Source: JAFDVL01 sp043783625
Lineage (GTDB): Bacteria; Acidobacteriota; Blastocatellia; RBC074
NCBI GenBank assembly: GCA_043783625.1
Contig: JAYVZE010000027.1
Coordinates: forward strand, 5,529 to 69,528
Length of the DNA: 64,000 nt
Direction of reading: 5' to 3'
The notes beneath the pieces are model-generated. The model saw only the letters and a program-made list of their open reading frames with translations, had not been told where the DNA came from and did no database searches. The translations under genes were made by a program, and so were the position numbers. Positions 16,504 through 26,375 of the stretch are shown here, piece after piece (the first letter of the stretch is position 1; each line of letters begins with the position of its first letter).

Positions 16504-17526
16504 ATGAAACAGCATCTTCTCTTCGTCCTAATTGTTGCCCTCACAACCCTTGGTTTATTTGCCCAACCCGCACAACGCCGCGCAGATAAAATTCGCAATG
16601 CGCGGCAAAATAAAACTGAAAATAATGGTACGAGTAACAGCCAATCCAACCATAACGGCTCATACATAGTTGGCAAAAACCGTTTCACAACGGTTGTGAA
16701 TGGCGATACGCGTGAATATTACGTGCATGTCCCCAAGAGCTACGATAAAGCCAAAGCAGTTCCAGTAGTGTTCATGTTGCACGGGACAAGCGGCGACGGC
16801 GAGAAGTTCTACAACATTTCTGGTTGGAAAGAAGTCGGGGAAGCCGAAAACCTTCTGACGGTCTATCCGTCCTCGTGGCATCATTGCATCATTGAGGATG
16901 GTCAGCGGCATAACACGACAAAATGGAATATCTATCCTGGCAGCTTTGAATACTGCCCCGGCGAGGTTCCCAAAGACGACATCAGGTTTTTGAATCAGGT
17001 AATTGACGAAATGGGCAGCAAATTCAACGTCAACCAGAAAATGATTTATGTCGTCGGCTTTTCCAACGGCGGACAGATGTCGGCACGCGTTGGCGTCGAG
17101 ATGTCGGATCGCGTCGCCGCCGTAGTTTCCAGTGCCGGGTTCCTGTCACCGGCAACTACCTATACGCCGAAACGATTATTGCCCGTCCTGGCGCAGGTCG
17201 GGACGAATGATGACCGATACATGGGATTGTCCGGTGGCAGCCCGTTGCCGATGAACTTCGATCAGCTTTTCGCCCAGTCGCAATTTTTCAAGGGAGTGAT
17301 GAAGGCTTATACCGTGACGTACAAATTAAACCCGAAGTACACAACAGGCGGCGATCCCAATAAAATTGTCTGGCTCAATGCCAAAGGTGTGTCGGGCAAT
17401 CCGAACAATGTTTTTCGCTTTGCCCTGATTAAAGGCATGACCCACATGTATCCCAACGGAAAAAACTTCCCGCTGCCTGGTGCGCAAATGAATTGGCAAT
17501 GGTTGAAGCAATATAAGCTTCCCTAG
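16504..17526 (+). CDS. Secreted PHB-depolymerase/feruloyl-esterase-like hydrolase
   Basis: A 340-residue alpha/beta hydrolase with a signal peptide (about 1-20) and an Asn-rich linker (about 36-52). The oxyanion segment is VVFMLHGTSGDG and the nucleophile elbow is GFSNGG (Ser187); the C-terminal His is probably in KGMTHMYPNG. This is the LpqC/polyhydroxybutyrate-depolymerase-like group, which includes feruloyl and acetylxylan esterases, so substrate cannot be fixed. It sits between the ECF sigma factor and its presumed anti-sigma gene, all on one strand, and may be the sigma factor's target. AAAGGAA precedes the ATG. Confidence 0.87.
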   Translation: MKQHLLFVLIVALTTLGLFAQPAQRRADKIRNARQNKTENNGTSNSQSNHNGSYIVGKNRFTTVVNGDTREYYVHVPKSYDKAKAVPVVFMLHGTSGDGEKFYNISGWKEVGEAENLLTVYPSSWHHCIIEDGQRHNTTKWNIYPGSFEYCPGEVPKDDIRFLNQVIDEMGSKFNVNQKMIYVVGFSNGGQMSARVGVEMSDRVAAVVSSAGFLSPATTYTPKRLLPVLAQVGTNDDRYMGLSGGSPLPMNFDQLFAQSQFFKGVMKAYTVTYKLNPKYTTGGDPNKIVWLNAKGVSGNPNNVFRFALIKGMTHMYPNGKNFPLPGAQMNWQWLKQYKLP

Positions 17527-17580
17527 TTTAGCGTTGTATACTTTAGGACGGGTGACGATAATAGCAGCAGGTGGCAAGGC

Positions 17581-18477
17581 ATGAATCATCACGAGATTGA
17601 ACAACAGGAAATCATTGAGCGGTATACGATACACCGCTTGAGTGCAATGGCGCGAAAGGCATTTCAGGAACATTACTTCGGTTGTGATGAATGCTTTAGC
17701 AAAGTGCAAACGATGGCGCAATTCGTCGCGGCGACCAAACATTCATCCCGTCGGGGAATTTTGTATGAAGTCGAATCAGAATCCGTAGCCGTTGCGTGGT
17801 GGGCAAATTGGTTTAAGCCAGCTTTCGCGCTGGCATCTGCCGCTGCTGTGCTTTTAGCGATTGGACTGGGCTGGACGTTATTCAGCCAAATTCCTAAACT
17901 CCGCGAAGAACTTGCCCGTGAACGCCAAGCTCGTGAACAAATTTCGGATGAGAAATATCTTTCGAATGAGAAATTGAAAAGATTGGAAGGCTCCAAAGAT
18001 ATGCTGGAAGATGCCTTGGGATTCAAGCATGATGCCTTAGCGACCGCGAAAGCAAAACAGGCAAAATTACAAGCGCAACTGAATCAAATTGCACAGAACA
18101 AACCAACCGGAATCACTGCGCCTATCGAACAAGTACAGTCCAACGCTAACGCTCCGATTGTCTTGCTGGAATCGCAACGCGACGCTAAATCCGAAAGTAA
18201 TTTATTAGCACTTCCATCCGCTGCCAAAACCGCTACGTTATGGATTGAATTTGCGCCGGATTCCCGATTTACCAGCTACAAATTACAAATTTTCAATCAA
18301 GAGAAAAAATTGCTGACGACCATCAACGGAGCCAAATTGAACAGTTATGGCGCACTCGCCGTGAACGTTCCTGCCCGCGTCCTGTCATCTGCGAAATACG
18401 TCATCAAGGCTTTCGGCATCAAAGACAGTCAACACGAATTAATTGGCGAATACGATTTGACGGTTCTCAAAAAATAA
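17581..18477 (+). CDS. Membrane protein with zinc-finger anti-sigma-like N-terminus
   Basis: A 298-residue single-pass membrane protein. The cytoplasmic N-terminus has the ZAS arrangement His31-x3-Cys35-x2-Cys38 (HYFGCDECF), typical of anti-sigma factors for ECF sigmas. A transmembrane helix spans about residues 81-101 (AFALASAAAVLLAIGLGWTLF). It is followed by a long charged coiled coil (about 103-170) and a C-terminal beta domain (about 220-298, beginning TLWIEFAPDSRFTSYKLQIF) that looks Ig-like. Position between the ECF factor and a CHAT protease suggests a signalling chain across the membrane. Confidence 0.82.
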   Translation: MNHHEIEQQEIIERYTIHRLSAMARKAFQEHYFGCDECFSKVQTMAQFVAATKHSSRRGILYEVESESVAVAWWANWFKPAFALASAAAVLLAIGLGWTLFSQIPKLREELARERQAREQISDEKYLSNEKLKRLEGSKDMLEDALGFKHDALATAKAKQAKLQAQLNQIAQNKPTGITAPIEQVQSNANAPIVLLESQRDAKSESNLLALPSAAKTATLWIEFAPDSRFTSYKLQIFNQEKKLLTTINGAKLNSYGALAVNVPARVLSSAKYVIKAFGIKDSQHELIGEYDLTVLKK

Positions 18478-18501
18478 TTTCAGTTCAACCGGACAGCGAA
18501 G

Positions 18502-21105
18502 ATGAAGCGTTTCGTGAGCCTCATTATCTTTTTACTTTTTGCGTGTAGTAGCACTTCTGCGCAAATCTCACCTGAAAATTCGCAGCCCTCCACCGAACAA
18601 TCAAGGGTCTTCACGATTGAAGAAATGAATAATCGTGCCGCGTCCTATCTGCGACAGGATCGCAATGAAGAAGCCTATCAATTAGCCAAACGATCTCTGT
18701 CACGCAGCCAGCAACGCGAGCTGAGTGGACGTGCTTCACGTGCCGCTAATCTGGCCGGAATCGCCGCTTTTCGTTTAGGTCGCATCAGTGAAGCCATCGA
18801 ATTTTACAAACAGGCTTTCAGTGTCAAAGCGGAAGCCAAAGACGACCCCGAAGCGAACAGATTTCAACTGGCTGCGCTCAGCCGTGCCGCTTCGCTGCTC
18901 CGCGTATCAGGACGTTATGAAGAGGCTTTATGGTGCTTCAATCAGGCACTTCAACTGTATCGCAACCAGAGTGATCGTGCCGGTGAATCGCTGATGCTCA
19001 GCCGCATGAGTGCTGTTTACGCCTTTACCGGCGACGCTGAAAATGCGGCGATACATTCTGCTGAAGCTCTCAAGCTGGCTAAATTATCGGGTGACAGAGC
19101 ACTTGAAGAAAATGCTTTATTGAGTCACTTGCTGGCGCATGAGCAACAAGGCAATTATCAAACTGCGCTGGAGTACGGGCTTCAGGAAATCGGATTAATT
19201 CGTGCCTATCCATTGAATCCAAAAATCCCCGGCAACGATTTCAAAGAATTGCGGTACGTGAGATTGACCACGCTGTATCACGTCGCTACGACGTATGCTT
19301 CGCTCAAACAATATCAACAAGCGGCAGAATTTTTTGAATTGGCATTGAGTTACGCACAAACGATCCATGCGCGTGAAGCCCTGATTCTGGGTGATTATGC
19401 CTGGACACAATTGCAGTTAGGCAAGCCCGATCAATCTTTGGAAACCGCTTCGCAAGCCGTCACCAGTCTGCAAAGTCTGGGCGGCAATAAACATCTGGAA
19501 TCGCGTTTTCGGGCAACGATGGCAGAAGCGCAACGCGCCCTCGGACACACTGACGACGCCTTAACCAGCTATCGCCAAGCCGTCGCCGCCATCGAAGAAG
19601 CGCGGCTGTTATCCATCCCGACAGAAATTTCCAGAGCCGGAATTATTGCTTCACGGCACGATGTTTTCACCAGTGCGATTAATTTTTTATTGGAGCAAAA
19701 GCAGACCAGCGAAGCGCTCGCCATTGCTGAGGCTTATCACGCGCGCGCCTTTCTGGATGTCCTCGCCGAAGCAGGCGATGGCGACAAAGATGAATTAACG
19801 CCTGAACAAAAATCTGAGAGTGACCGCATTCTCGCCAAAATTTCCGGGCTTCAACGCGAGTTGTGGAAACCGGAAATCACGCCCCTTGCTGAAAAAAATT
19901 ATTCCGATCAATTAGCGCAATCCGAACAGGAGCTGGAAATGTTGCGCATCAAAATTCGCCGTGCGAATCCGCGTTATGCAGCAGTCAAATATCCGCAACC
20001 GCTCAAGCCGGAAACCATCATCCGCGAAGTCATTCCGCCCGACGCTGCATTAATTGAATTCGTCCTCGGTGAGCAAAAATCCGTGGCGTTTGTGATGTGG
20101 CAAGGTCAGCTTTCATCCATTACCCTGCCCAACGCGAAAGAAATTGAAAAGCTGGTCGCGCAGTACAACCAAGCCTTTTCCGGCAAAGTCTATTCATTGA
20201 CAGCATTGCAATCCATCGCCAGACAAAAAATTCTGGGACAGCAAATCTATCAAACTCTCTTTCAAACCATCGAAGCGAAAATCACTGGTGCCAAAAAACT
20301 CATCATCGTACCCGATGGAGCCTTAGCCTATTTACCGTTTGAAACGTTGACTGATAAAAATCCTAATCCAACTTATTTAATTGAACGATATGCAATTCGC
20401 TACGCGCCATCCGCTTCAGCCCTGGCGCAGATTCGTTCATACCATCGAACAAATACTGCTGCTACCTCTGGGATTATCGCGTTCGGTGATCCGATGTATG
20501 GAACGCAGGACGCAGTTACAGGTGGCGGAGAGCTGCGGCAATTGCCGTACACGCGCATTGAAATCAACGAAATAGCGTCCTTGTTTCCCGTGTCGCAACG
20601 CAGGATTTTTTTAGGTCTTGAGGCTAACGAAAAAACCGTCAAAGCAGAATCCTTGCAGCCTTACAAATATATCCATTTCGCCGCGCACGGCAACGTAGAC
20701 GAAGCGCATCCCGCCCGTTCCGGCATTGTGCTGGCGCGACTGAGCGACCCGAAAGAAGACGGAACTTTGCAAATGACCGAAGTCATGCAATTAAAGCTCA
20801 ACGCTGATTTAGTGACGCTTTCCGCTTGTCGAACCGGCTTGGGTAAATTGCTGAACGGCGAAGGCATGATCGGATTAACCCGCGCCTTCATCTACGCCGG
20901 AGCCAGCAGCGTCGTCGTCAGCCTGTGGAATGTAAATGACGTGGCAACCGCTTCCCTGATGAAATCTTTTTACAAAAATTTGCAAAACGGAATACCCAAA
21001 GATGAAGCCTTGCGACAGGCTAAACTGGAACTACTCAGCAGCGAAAAACGCGCCTGGCGACATCCGTATTATTGGGCTTCGTTTGTTTTAATTGGCGAGA
21101 ATTAG
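18502..21105 (+). CDS. Exported CHAT-domain caspase-like protease with TPR repeats
   Basis: An 867-residue protein with a signal sequence whose end (LLFACSS) may be a lipobox, so it may be a lipoprotein. Residues about 35-430 are TPR-type repeats. The C-terminal CHAT domain (about 570-867) has the predicted catalytic pair His729 (YIHFAAHGNVDE) and Cys776 (LVTLSACRTGLG), followed by the conserved GEGMIGLTRAFIYAGASSVVVSLWNV segment in two halves. CHAT proteases cleave partner proteins in signalling and immunity. Behind an ECF factor and an anti-sigma-like protein, it could process the anti-sigma, but no substrate is visible. It ends 3 bases from the convergent amidohydrolase. Confidence 0.92.
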   Translation: MKRFVSLIIFLLFACSSTSAQISPENSQPSTEQSRVFTIEEMNNRAASYLRQDRNEEAYQLAKRSLSRSQQRELSGRASRAANLAGIAAFRLGRISEAIEFYKQAFSVKAEAKDDPEANRFQLAALSRAASLLRVSGRYEEALWCFNQALQLYRNQSDRAGESLMLSRMSAVYAFTGDAENAAIHSAEALKLAKLSGDRALEENALLSHLLAHEQQGNYQTALEYGLQEIGLIRAYPLNPKIPGNDFKELRYVRLTTLYHVATTYASLKQYQQAAEFFELALSYAQTIHAREALILGDYAWTQLQLGKPDQSLETASQAVTSLQSLGGNKHLESRFRATMAEAQRALGHTDDALTSYRQAVAAIEEARLLSIPTEISRAGIIASRHDVFTSAINFLLEQKQTSEALAIAEAYHARAFLDVLAEAGDGDKDELTPEQKSESDRILAKISGLQRELWKPEITPLAEKNYSDQLAQSEQELEMLRIKIRRANPRYAAVKYPQPLKPETIIREVIPPDAALIEFVLGEQKSVAFVMWQGQLSSITLPNAKEIEKLVAQYNQAFSGKVYSLTALQSIARQKILGQQIYQTLFQTIEAKITGAKKLIIVPDGALAYLPFETLTDKNPNPTYLIERYAIRYAPSASALAQIRSYHRTNTAATSGIIAFGDPMYGTQDAVTGGGELRQLPYTRIEINEIASLFPVSQRRIFLGLEANEKTVKAESLQPYKYIHFAAHGNVDEAHPARSGIVLARLSDPKEDGTLQMTEVMQLKLNADLVTLSACRTGLGKLLNGEGMIGLTRAFIYAGASSVVVSLWNVNDVATASLMKSFYKNLQNGIPKDEALRQAKLELLSSEKRAWRHPYYWASFVLIGEN

Positions 21106-21108
21106 ATA

Positions 21109-22863
21109 TTAACCTACAGCTCTGAATAATTTTCCCGGTCGGGCGTCTGTGATTTCTCCGTTTTGCAAGACAACTTCACCCGCCACAATCGTCGCCAGAT
21201 AGCCGTTGGCACGTTGGACGAATCGCTTGCCTCCGGCAGGTAAATCTCGTTTCAATTCCGGCTTTGTTAATTGTAGCCCGTCGTAATCAATAATATTCAC
21301 ATCCGCTTTCATCCCGATTTTTAAGACTCCGCGATCATGGAAGCCCAAATATTTCGCATTGCGTGAAGTCAATCTTTCGACCGCCTGTGGCAGCGTGAAT
21401 CTTTCCCCTCGCACCCGATCCCGCGTCCAAAACGTCAGCATCGAAGTCGAAAAGCTGGCATCGCAAACCGTCCCGACATGCGCCCCGGCATCACTCAACG
21501 AAGCCAATGAAAGCGGATGGTTCATCATCTGCCAGACCGTTTCCAGCGAATTCGTCGCGTAATTAAAAATCGGGAAATAGATTAAATTGTTGCCGTCGCC
21601 TTCGGATAAATAATCGTAGATCGCTTCCAGCGGACGCACGCCGCGCATCTGCGCCCGCGCCGCGAATGACGCCATCAACGTTGGTTCATAATCAAGCGCG
21701 TCATCCAACGGAAACATCCGTCCGGCGAGCAAATCAATTTGCGCCAGCAAAATGTCTACGATGGGCGGAACCGAAGTTCCATCACCTGCCAGCCGTTCAG
21801 GTTTTTCTGAAAGAATTCGCGCCTTCACTTCCGCCTCGCGCATTCGTGCCGCGCGTTCCGCCAACGGAAGCTTTGCAATTTCTTTGTAGCCGGGAAATCC
21901 GATGAACGGATGAAAGCTGGCGTCAAGGCTGTTGATGACGCCGATGCCGCGTGAAGCGCATTGCATCATCATCGGAACCCCGTGAACATTGGCTTGTTCG
22001 ACGCGAGCTTGAATTTGTTTCCATTGTCCTTCGCCGGGTTGCCGCTCCAGCCAAGTCATCGAAAGCGGCTTGCCCGAAGCCAAAGCCATCGCATCCAGCA
22101 AATCAAATTCCTGCTCAAAATGTTCCGGCGCACGCAGCAAATCAAAATCCGAAACTACCTGAATCACGCCATGATTTAATCCGCGAAAAGCTTGCGCAAG
22201 CCCCGTCAATTCCCGGCCCGAAGCCTCCGACGATGGTGTCCATTTCCCTTCCGCCGTCCGATGATTGTCAGTGCGCCCTGTAGTGAATCCGACGGCTCCG
22301 GCTTCCAGGGCTTCGCGGACAACCTTTTGCATCGCGGCGATGTCATCAGAAGTCGCCGCTTCGTTCGCCTCAGCGCGTGCGCCCATCACATACATCCGAA
22401 CGGGATCGTGCGGAACCTGCACGGCAAAATCCAACGCATGCGGCATTCGTTCGAGCGCGTCCATGTATTCAGGAAACGTCAGCCAATCCCAGCGCAAACC
22501 TTCCGACAAAGCGGAGCCGGGAATGTCTTCGACGCCTTCCATTAAATTGATGAGCCGCTGCTCTTCGCCTTTCCTGACGGGCGCAAAGCCGACACCACAA
22601 TTCCCCATCACGACAGTTGTGACGCCGTGATAAATGCTGGGGCTGAACGTTTCGTCCCACGTAATCTGTCCGTCGTAGTGCGTATGAATATCCACAAATC
22701 CCGGCGTGACAATCGCACCATCAGCCTTGATCGTCTGGCGGGAAATAGTAGCGACATTGCCAATTTCGACAATCTTGCCGTCTACAATACCGAGGTCGGC
22801 GGAGAAAGATTCTCCGCCCGTGCCATCAATTATTTTCCCGCCAGTAATTTTTAGATCAAGCAT
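21109..22863 (-). CDS. N-acyl-D-amino-acid deacylase-like amidohydrolase
   Basis: A 584-residue cytoplasmic metal-dependent amidohydrolase of the D-aminoacylase group, removing acyl groups from N-acyl-D-amino acids. The N-terminal sandwich (LKITGGKIIDGTG) leads to the metal motif FVDIHTHYDGQ (His60, His62), GVTTVVMGNCGVGFAP, GAVGFTTGR, and the late SLSDAGAHVGTVCD and LTSRNAKYLG segments. The ATG at 22863 fits family starts (MLDLKI); an in-frame ATG 12 bases upstream is possible and neither has a clear ribosome site. It lies 33 bases behind the TPR gene on the same strand and may be co-transcribed with it, without obvious functional link. Confidence 0.9.
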   Translation of the reverse strand: MLDLKITGGKIIDGTGGESFSADLGIVDGKIVEIGNVATISRQTIKADGAIVTPGFVDIHTHYDGQITWDETFSPSIYHGVTTVVMGNCGVGFAPVRKGEEQRLINLMEGVEDIPGSALSEGLRWDWLTFPEYMDALERMPHALDFAVQVPHDPVRMYVMGARAEANEAATSDDIAAMQKVVREALEAGAVGFTTGRTDNHRTAEGKWTPSSEASGRELTGLAQAFRGLNHGVIQVVSDFDLLRAPEHFEQEFDLLDAMALASGKPLSMTWLERQPGEGQWKQIQARVEQANVHGVPMMMQCASRGIGVINSLDASFHPFIGFPGYKEIAKLPLAERAARMREAEVKARILSEKPERLAGDGTSVPPIVDILLAQIDLLAGRMFPLDDALDYEPTLMASFAARAQMRGVRPLEAIYDYLSEGDGNNLIYFPIFNYATNSLETVWQMMNHPLSLASLSDAGAHVGTVCDASFSTSMLTFWTRDRVRGERFTLPQAVERLTSRNAKYLGFHDRGVLKIGMKADVNIIDYDGLQLTKPELKRDLPAGGKRFVQRANGYLATIVAGEVVLQNGEITDARPGKLFRAVG

Positions 22864-22895
22864 AAATATTTGCATAACAGGCTGTGGTACGAACC

Positions 22896-24722
22896 CTAAC
22901 GCAACCTATCAATTACGGCTTGAATAGATTCGCCAAGATGTTCGATTCCCTTGTGTTGTTTGGTAAATTCCAAAAGTTCGTGAAGCCGCCGCATATCTTT
23001 TTCGGCTAAATCGGTGTTTCCTGCTTTTTGGTAAAGACCAAGACGATTTCCCAAGCCAATAGCTAAATTCGGCAAATAATGAACTTCACTGCTTTGCAGC
23101 GATTCTTCCAAGAGACGAATAGCTTCTACGCAAACCTCAATCGCTTCATTCAATTTACCTAAGCGTTGTAGTGCATTCCCTTTGCTCAGGTACGCCCCCG
23201 CCAAATCATTGGCAGATTCGCCGCGTCCTTGCTCCACCAGCGGCTCAAAAATCGTTATCGCCTTCTGTAATTCGCTGATCGCTTCATCCAGTTTCCCTAA
23301 GTTCACTAGCGCATCACCTTTGTTTCGGTATGCCAGTGCTAAACCTTTATCGAGTTCTCCGTGTCCCTGCTCCTTCAATGCTTCCCGAATCGCTATTGCC
23401 TTTTCATATTCGATTATCGCCCCGTTCAGTTGCCCTAAGCCTTGCAGGGTATTTCCTTTGTTCATGTACGCCACAGCCAACATATCGTCGAGCTCAACGC
23501 GTCCTAGCACCGCTAGTGGCTCGATTATCGTTATTGCCTTATTATATTCGATTATCGCTTCGTTCAGTTGACCTAAAATGTCCAGCGCAACACCTTTGTT
23601 CACGTACGTTATTGCTAATTCACTGGCTATTTCACCGCGTCCCTGCTTCACCATCGCTTCCTCAATCGCTATTGCTTTCTCATATTCGATGATCGCTTCG
23701 TTCCCTTTTCCAAAGGTATCCAGAGCAATGCCTTTGTTCTGGTACACCCTCGCCAAATTATTGGCGAGTTCTCCGCGTCCTTGCTCCACCAACGGCTCAA
23801 AAATCGTTATCGCCTTCTCATATTCGATTATCGCTTCATTCAGTTGACCTAAGGTATCCAGCGCAACACCTTTGACGAATTTAATTCCTGCCCAAAAGAT
23901 TTCTAATTCTACTTGCTCTTGTTTTGCGCGTACCTCCGGGCTGTTTAGCAAATCGCGGAGAAGGTTGTCCGCCTCTTCAGAGGATTCCAAGGCTAATCGA
24001 AATTTTGCCTGCTTGTTAAAACTGTCCGCAGCACGATGGAGCAATTGCGCCAAACTCAATTCTTTGCCTGCTTGCCCGCGCAGACGCGCCGCTTCGCGCA
24101 AGGTGAATTCGGGATCATTTCTGCGCCCTCCAGTAAACTTTATGTTTTCGCTTCGTTCGATCCGTTGGATATTAGTTTGCCCATCGCCTAATGAAACAAT
24201 TGGCGGTTCGATATTAACGACAGTGGTTCGCACCGACCATAAATCAGGTGCAGAATCCCGAATGATTTCCTTAGTCCATGCTGCCGCAATTAACAAAACC
24301 GGGATATTAAATTTTTGCCGAAACGGATTACGATATTGATTCAGGCGCGCCATTCCTTCACGCCACGCTGATTTCCAAACATCTCTTTCATCGTCTTTGA
24401 TCGTCACTGGCGCAACTATCCAAACTGCGCCAAAATTCGCATCCGGTTCCAAGCCAAAAATAGTTACTGCAAGATTTTTTAATTCGCCTGATGTTTCTGT
24501 TGGAATGATATGGAGTTGTTTTTTTGAAGTTGTTTGCAGATAGGCGGAGAGCGATTGCTGGCACACGGAAGCCCAATCGTCATCAGGAACAAAAACCGGA
24601 ATAAAGGCAAATTCGTCGGGTTCGAGGTTAAAGTGCGTCAGTAGCTTTTGCCATTCGGCAAGATTCGCCAACGCCTTTAATCGCGCTTCCCGTAGCGTTG
24701 GCGGAGAATCTGCGGAAATCAT
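22896..24722 (-). CDS. TPR protein with 46-residue repeats and a unique N-terminal domain
   Basis: A 608-residue protein without signal peptide. Residues about 1-175 form an alpha/beta domain I do not recognise (strands FAFIPVFVP, AVWIVAPVTI, VLLIAAAW). From about 270 to 520 there are five TPR-like repeats of exactly 46 residues with the pattern LGQLNEAIIEYEKAI...QGRGELANNLA..Y.NKG.AL, so the DNA shows a 138-base period over about 23180-23870. Its ATG overlaps the stop of the upstream P-loop ATPase (ATGA), so the two are one unit. The long TPR array would be the protein-binding part; sensor and ATPase split over two coupled genes is an inference. Confidence 0.85.
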   Translation of the reverse strand: MISADSPPTLREARLKALANLAEWQKLLTHFNLEPDEFAFIPVFVPDDDWASVCQQSLSAYLQTTSKKQLHIIPTETSGELKNLAVTIFGLEPDANFGAVWIVAPVTIKDDERDVWKSAWREGMARLNQYRNPFRQKFNIPVLLIAAAWTKEIIRDSAPDLWSVRTTVVNIEPPIVSLGDGQTNIQRIERSENIKFTGGRRNDPEFTLREAARLRGQAGKELSLAQLLHRAADSFNKQAKFRLALESSEEADNLLRDLLNSPEVRAKQEQVELEIFWAGIKFVKGVALDTLGQLNEAIIEYEKAITIFEPLVEQGRGELANNLARVYQNKGIALDTFGKGNEAIIEYEKAIAIEEAMVKQGRGEIASELAITYVNKGVALDILGQLNEAIIEYNKAITIIEPLAVLGRVELDDMLAVAYMNKGNTLQGLGQLNGAIIEYEKAIAIREALKEQGHGELDKGLALAYRNKGDALVNLGKLDEAISELQKAITIFEPLVEQGRGESANDLAGAYLSKGNALQRLGKLNEAIEVCVEAIRLLEESLQSSEVHYLPNLAIGLGNRLGLYQKAGNTDLAEKDMRRLHELLEFTKQHKGIEHLGESIQAVIDRLR

Positions 24723-26104
24723 TGGTTCGCCTTTGCGGATTCAAGCTTAGCCTTTTCCAGTTCAATTTGTGTAACAACTTTATTAACTTCTTCCCGAATC
24801 AACGGATGAATGTCATACCATTCTTCGCCGTTTCTGAAATACAAAACAAGATGCGTATCCAGAAGTTTTGCCAGGCGTCCGGTGTTGTCTTCAGTAAGTG
24901 CCGACGAATGAGTTTTTTCAATCTCTGACAGCAACAGCGCGTCTTCTTTGGAAATCGGCAGAAACGTGCTGCGAACACCGGAAATTGCGTGTTCAATTTC
25001 AATATCGCTGATCGGGAAATTGTTTGTATCAAGCACAGCTTCGCGCAATAACGACAATAAATCGCGGAAATGTCCGCCACAGAAATCAATCAATTTATCT
25101 GCTTGCGTTCGCTGCGCAGAATTCCAATCCGCACCAAAGAAAGTCTTGAATCCTTCTTCGCCAAATCGTTTGACAATAATTTCACGGAATTTATTTTTGC
25201 CTTCGTCGTGAGATTTCCGCGCCTCGCCTTTTTCCCAATGCTTGACGCACGGCAAAACCTCAATTCGGGTTGGTGAATTTTTCATCACAAATTTCAGCCA
25301 CGGCGGAACGGTATAAATAACGTGAAGATAAGGCATCTTCAACATTTTGTAATGCTGCGAGAAAACACGTTCAACGCTCTCGATCACAGCTTTGTCGTTA
25401 AAAAGCGAGCCGCGAATTTGTTCGAGTGAGTCGAATATAAAAACAATCTGCGTCTCATCTCTCAAGGCACTTTTAATCGCTTTCACGCCGTCTTCAAAAA
25501 ATAAATCAACTTCTTCTTTTAATGCGCCGATGCGATTTTTCAAATGCTCTTGTATCTTCCGGCGAAACGAAGGCGTAGTTTGCAATGCGACTTTCAAAGC
25601 CATTTCCGCACTCGCAACTCCCGTTTTGCCAACTCCTGCTTTCGGCGTAATTTCCGTTAATTCCAAGTTTGTATTATTGAGGTAATTATAAATTCGCGTC
25701 CAATAGGATTCGTGTTGGAGATTTTTTTTGACGTTAGCATTTTCTTCGATGGCATCGCTGAAAGCACCTGCCAGGACTATCAAAAGATCAGTAATGTCTA
25801 TTTCATCAGCCGGATTGATGTATTTAAGCGCGTCAGCATAAACAACGAAATAACCTCTTTCCTCAAGGTCTTGCTTCAAACGCAATAGTTCGGTTGTTTT
25901 ACCGGAACCGCGAAAACCCGAGAAAAACTGGATTGTTTCACCCCCGATAAGATCAATATGTTCCAGCAATTTACCAATCGGATCAGGACAATCGGGCAGG
26001 TTATAAACGTCAACATAAAATTCGTCATCAGGCTTTAATGCCTTATCGCGCAAGGCTTGATAAATTTTCTTTTTCAGTTCTTTTTCTTCAGGTATTAATG
26101 GCAT
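24719..26104 (-). CDS. P-loop ATPase (STAND/AAA-like) coupled to the TPR protein
   Basis: An ATPase of about 461 residues. Walker A is FRGSGKTTELLRLK (about residue 70) and Walker B is IVFIFDSLEQIRG (about residue 220). The segment LHVIYTVPPWLKFVMKN and a winged-helix-like end (LDTHLVLYFRNGEEWYDIHPLI) complete a STAND-like layout without attached repeats; the repeats are in the overlapping downstream gene. I choose the ATG at 26104; a TTG 18 bases upstream is equally lacking a ribosome site. Split ATPase-TPR pairs occur among conflict and signalling systems in multicellular and environmental bacteria, but I cannot assign this pair to a named system. The gap to 26375 shows no gene. Confidence 0.83.
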   Translation of the reverse strand: MPLIPEEKELKKKIYQALRDKALKPDDEFYVDVYNLPDCPDPIGKLLEHIDLIGGETIQFFSGFRGSGKTTELLRLKQDLEERGYFVVYADALKYINPADEIDITDLLIVLAGAFSDAIEENANVKKNLQHESYWTRIYNYLNNTNLELTEITPKAGVGKTGVASAEMALKVALQTTPSFRRKIQEHLKNRIGALKEEVDLFFEDGVKAIKSALRDETQIVFIFDSLEQIRGSLFNDKAVIESVERVFSQHYKMLKMPYLHVIYTVPPWLKFVMKNSPTRIEVLPCVKHWEKGEARKSHDEGKNKFREIIVKRFGEEGFKTFFGADWNSAQRTQADKLIDFCGGHFRDLLSLLREAVLDTNNFPISDIEIEHAISGVRSTFLPISKEDALLLSEIEKTHSSALTEDNTGRLAKLLDTHLVLYFRNGEEWYDIHPLIREEVNKVVTQIELEKAKLESAKANQ

Positions 26105-26375
26105 ATAGATTGACTGCGGCAACTTTTTCAGTTTAATTTCAGGCGGTAAAATTATATCCTATAATCAACAATTGAAATAGCAACGTGCTAGTATCTTGCT
26201 TTCATTTCTTCAATAATTTTTAGCTAAAAATCACAAACTATCGAAGCTTGTTTGTTAAAAACGAACCCTCAACTGAAAGCTTTATGTAATGATCTTGTCT
26301 ATTGCAAGCCAACTGATTTAGGATAACTACCGTTACGTGAATCCCAAACAACAAGTTCATCGCAAGCGAGGATTT

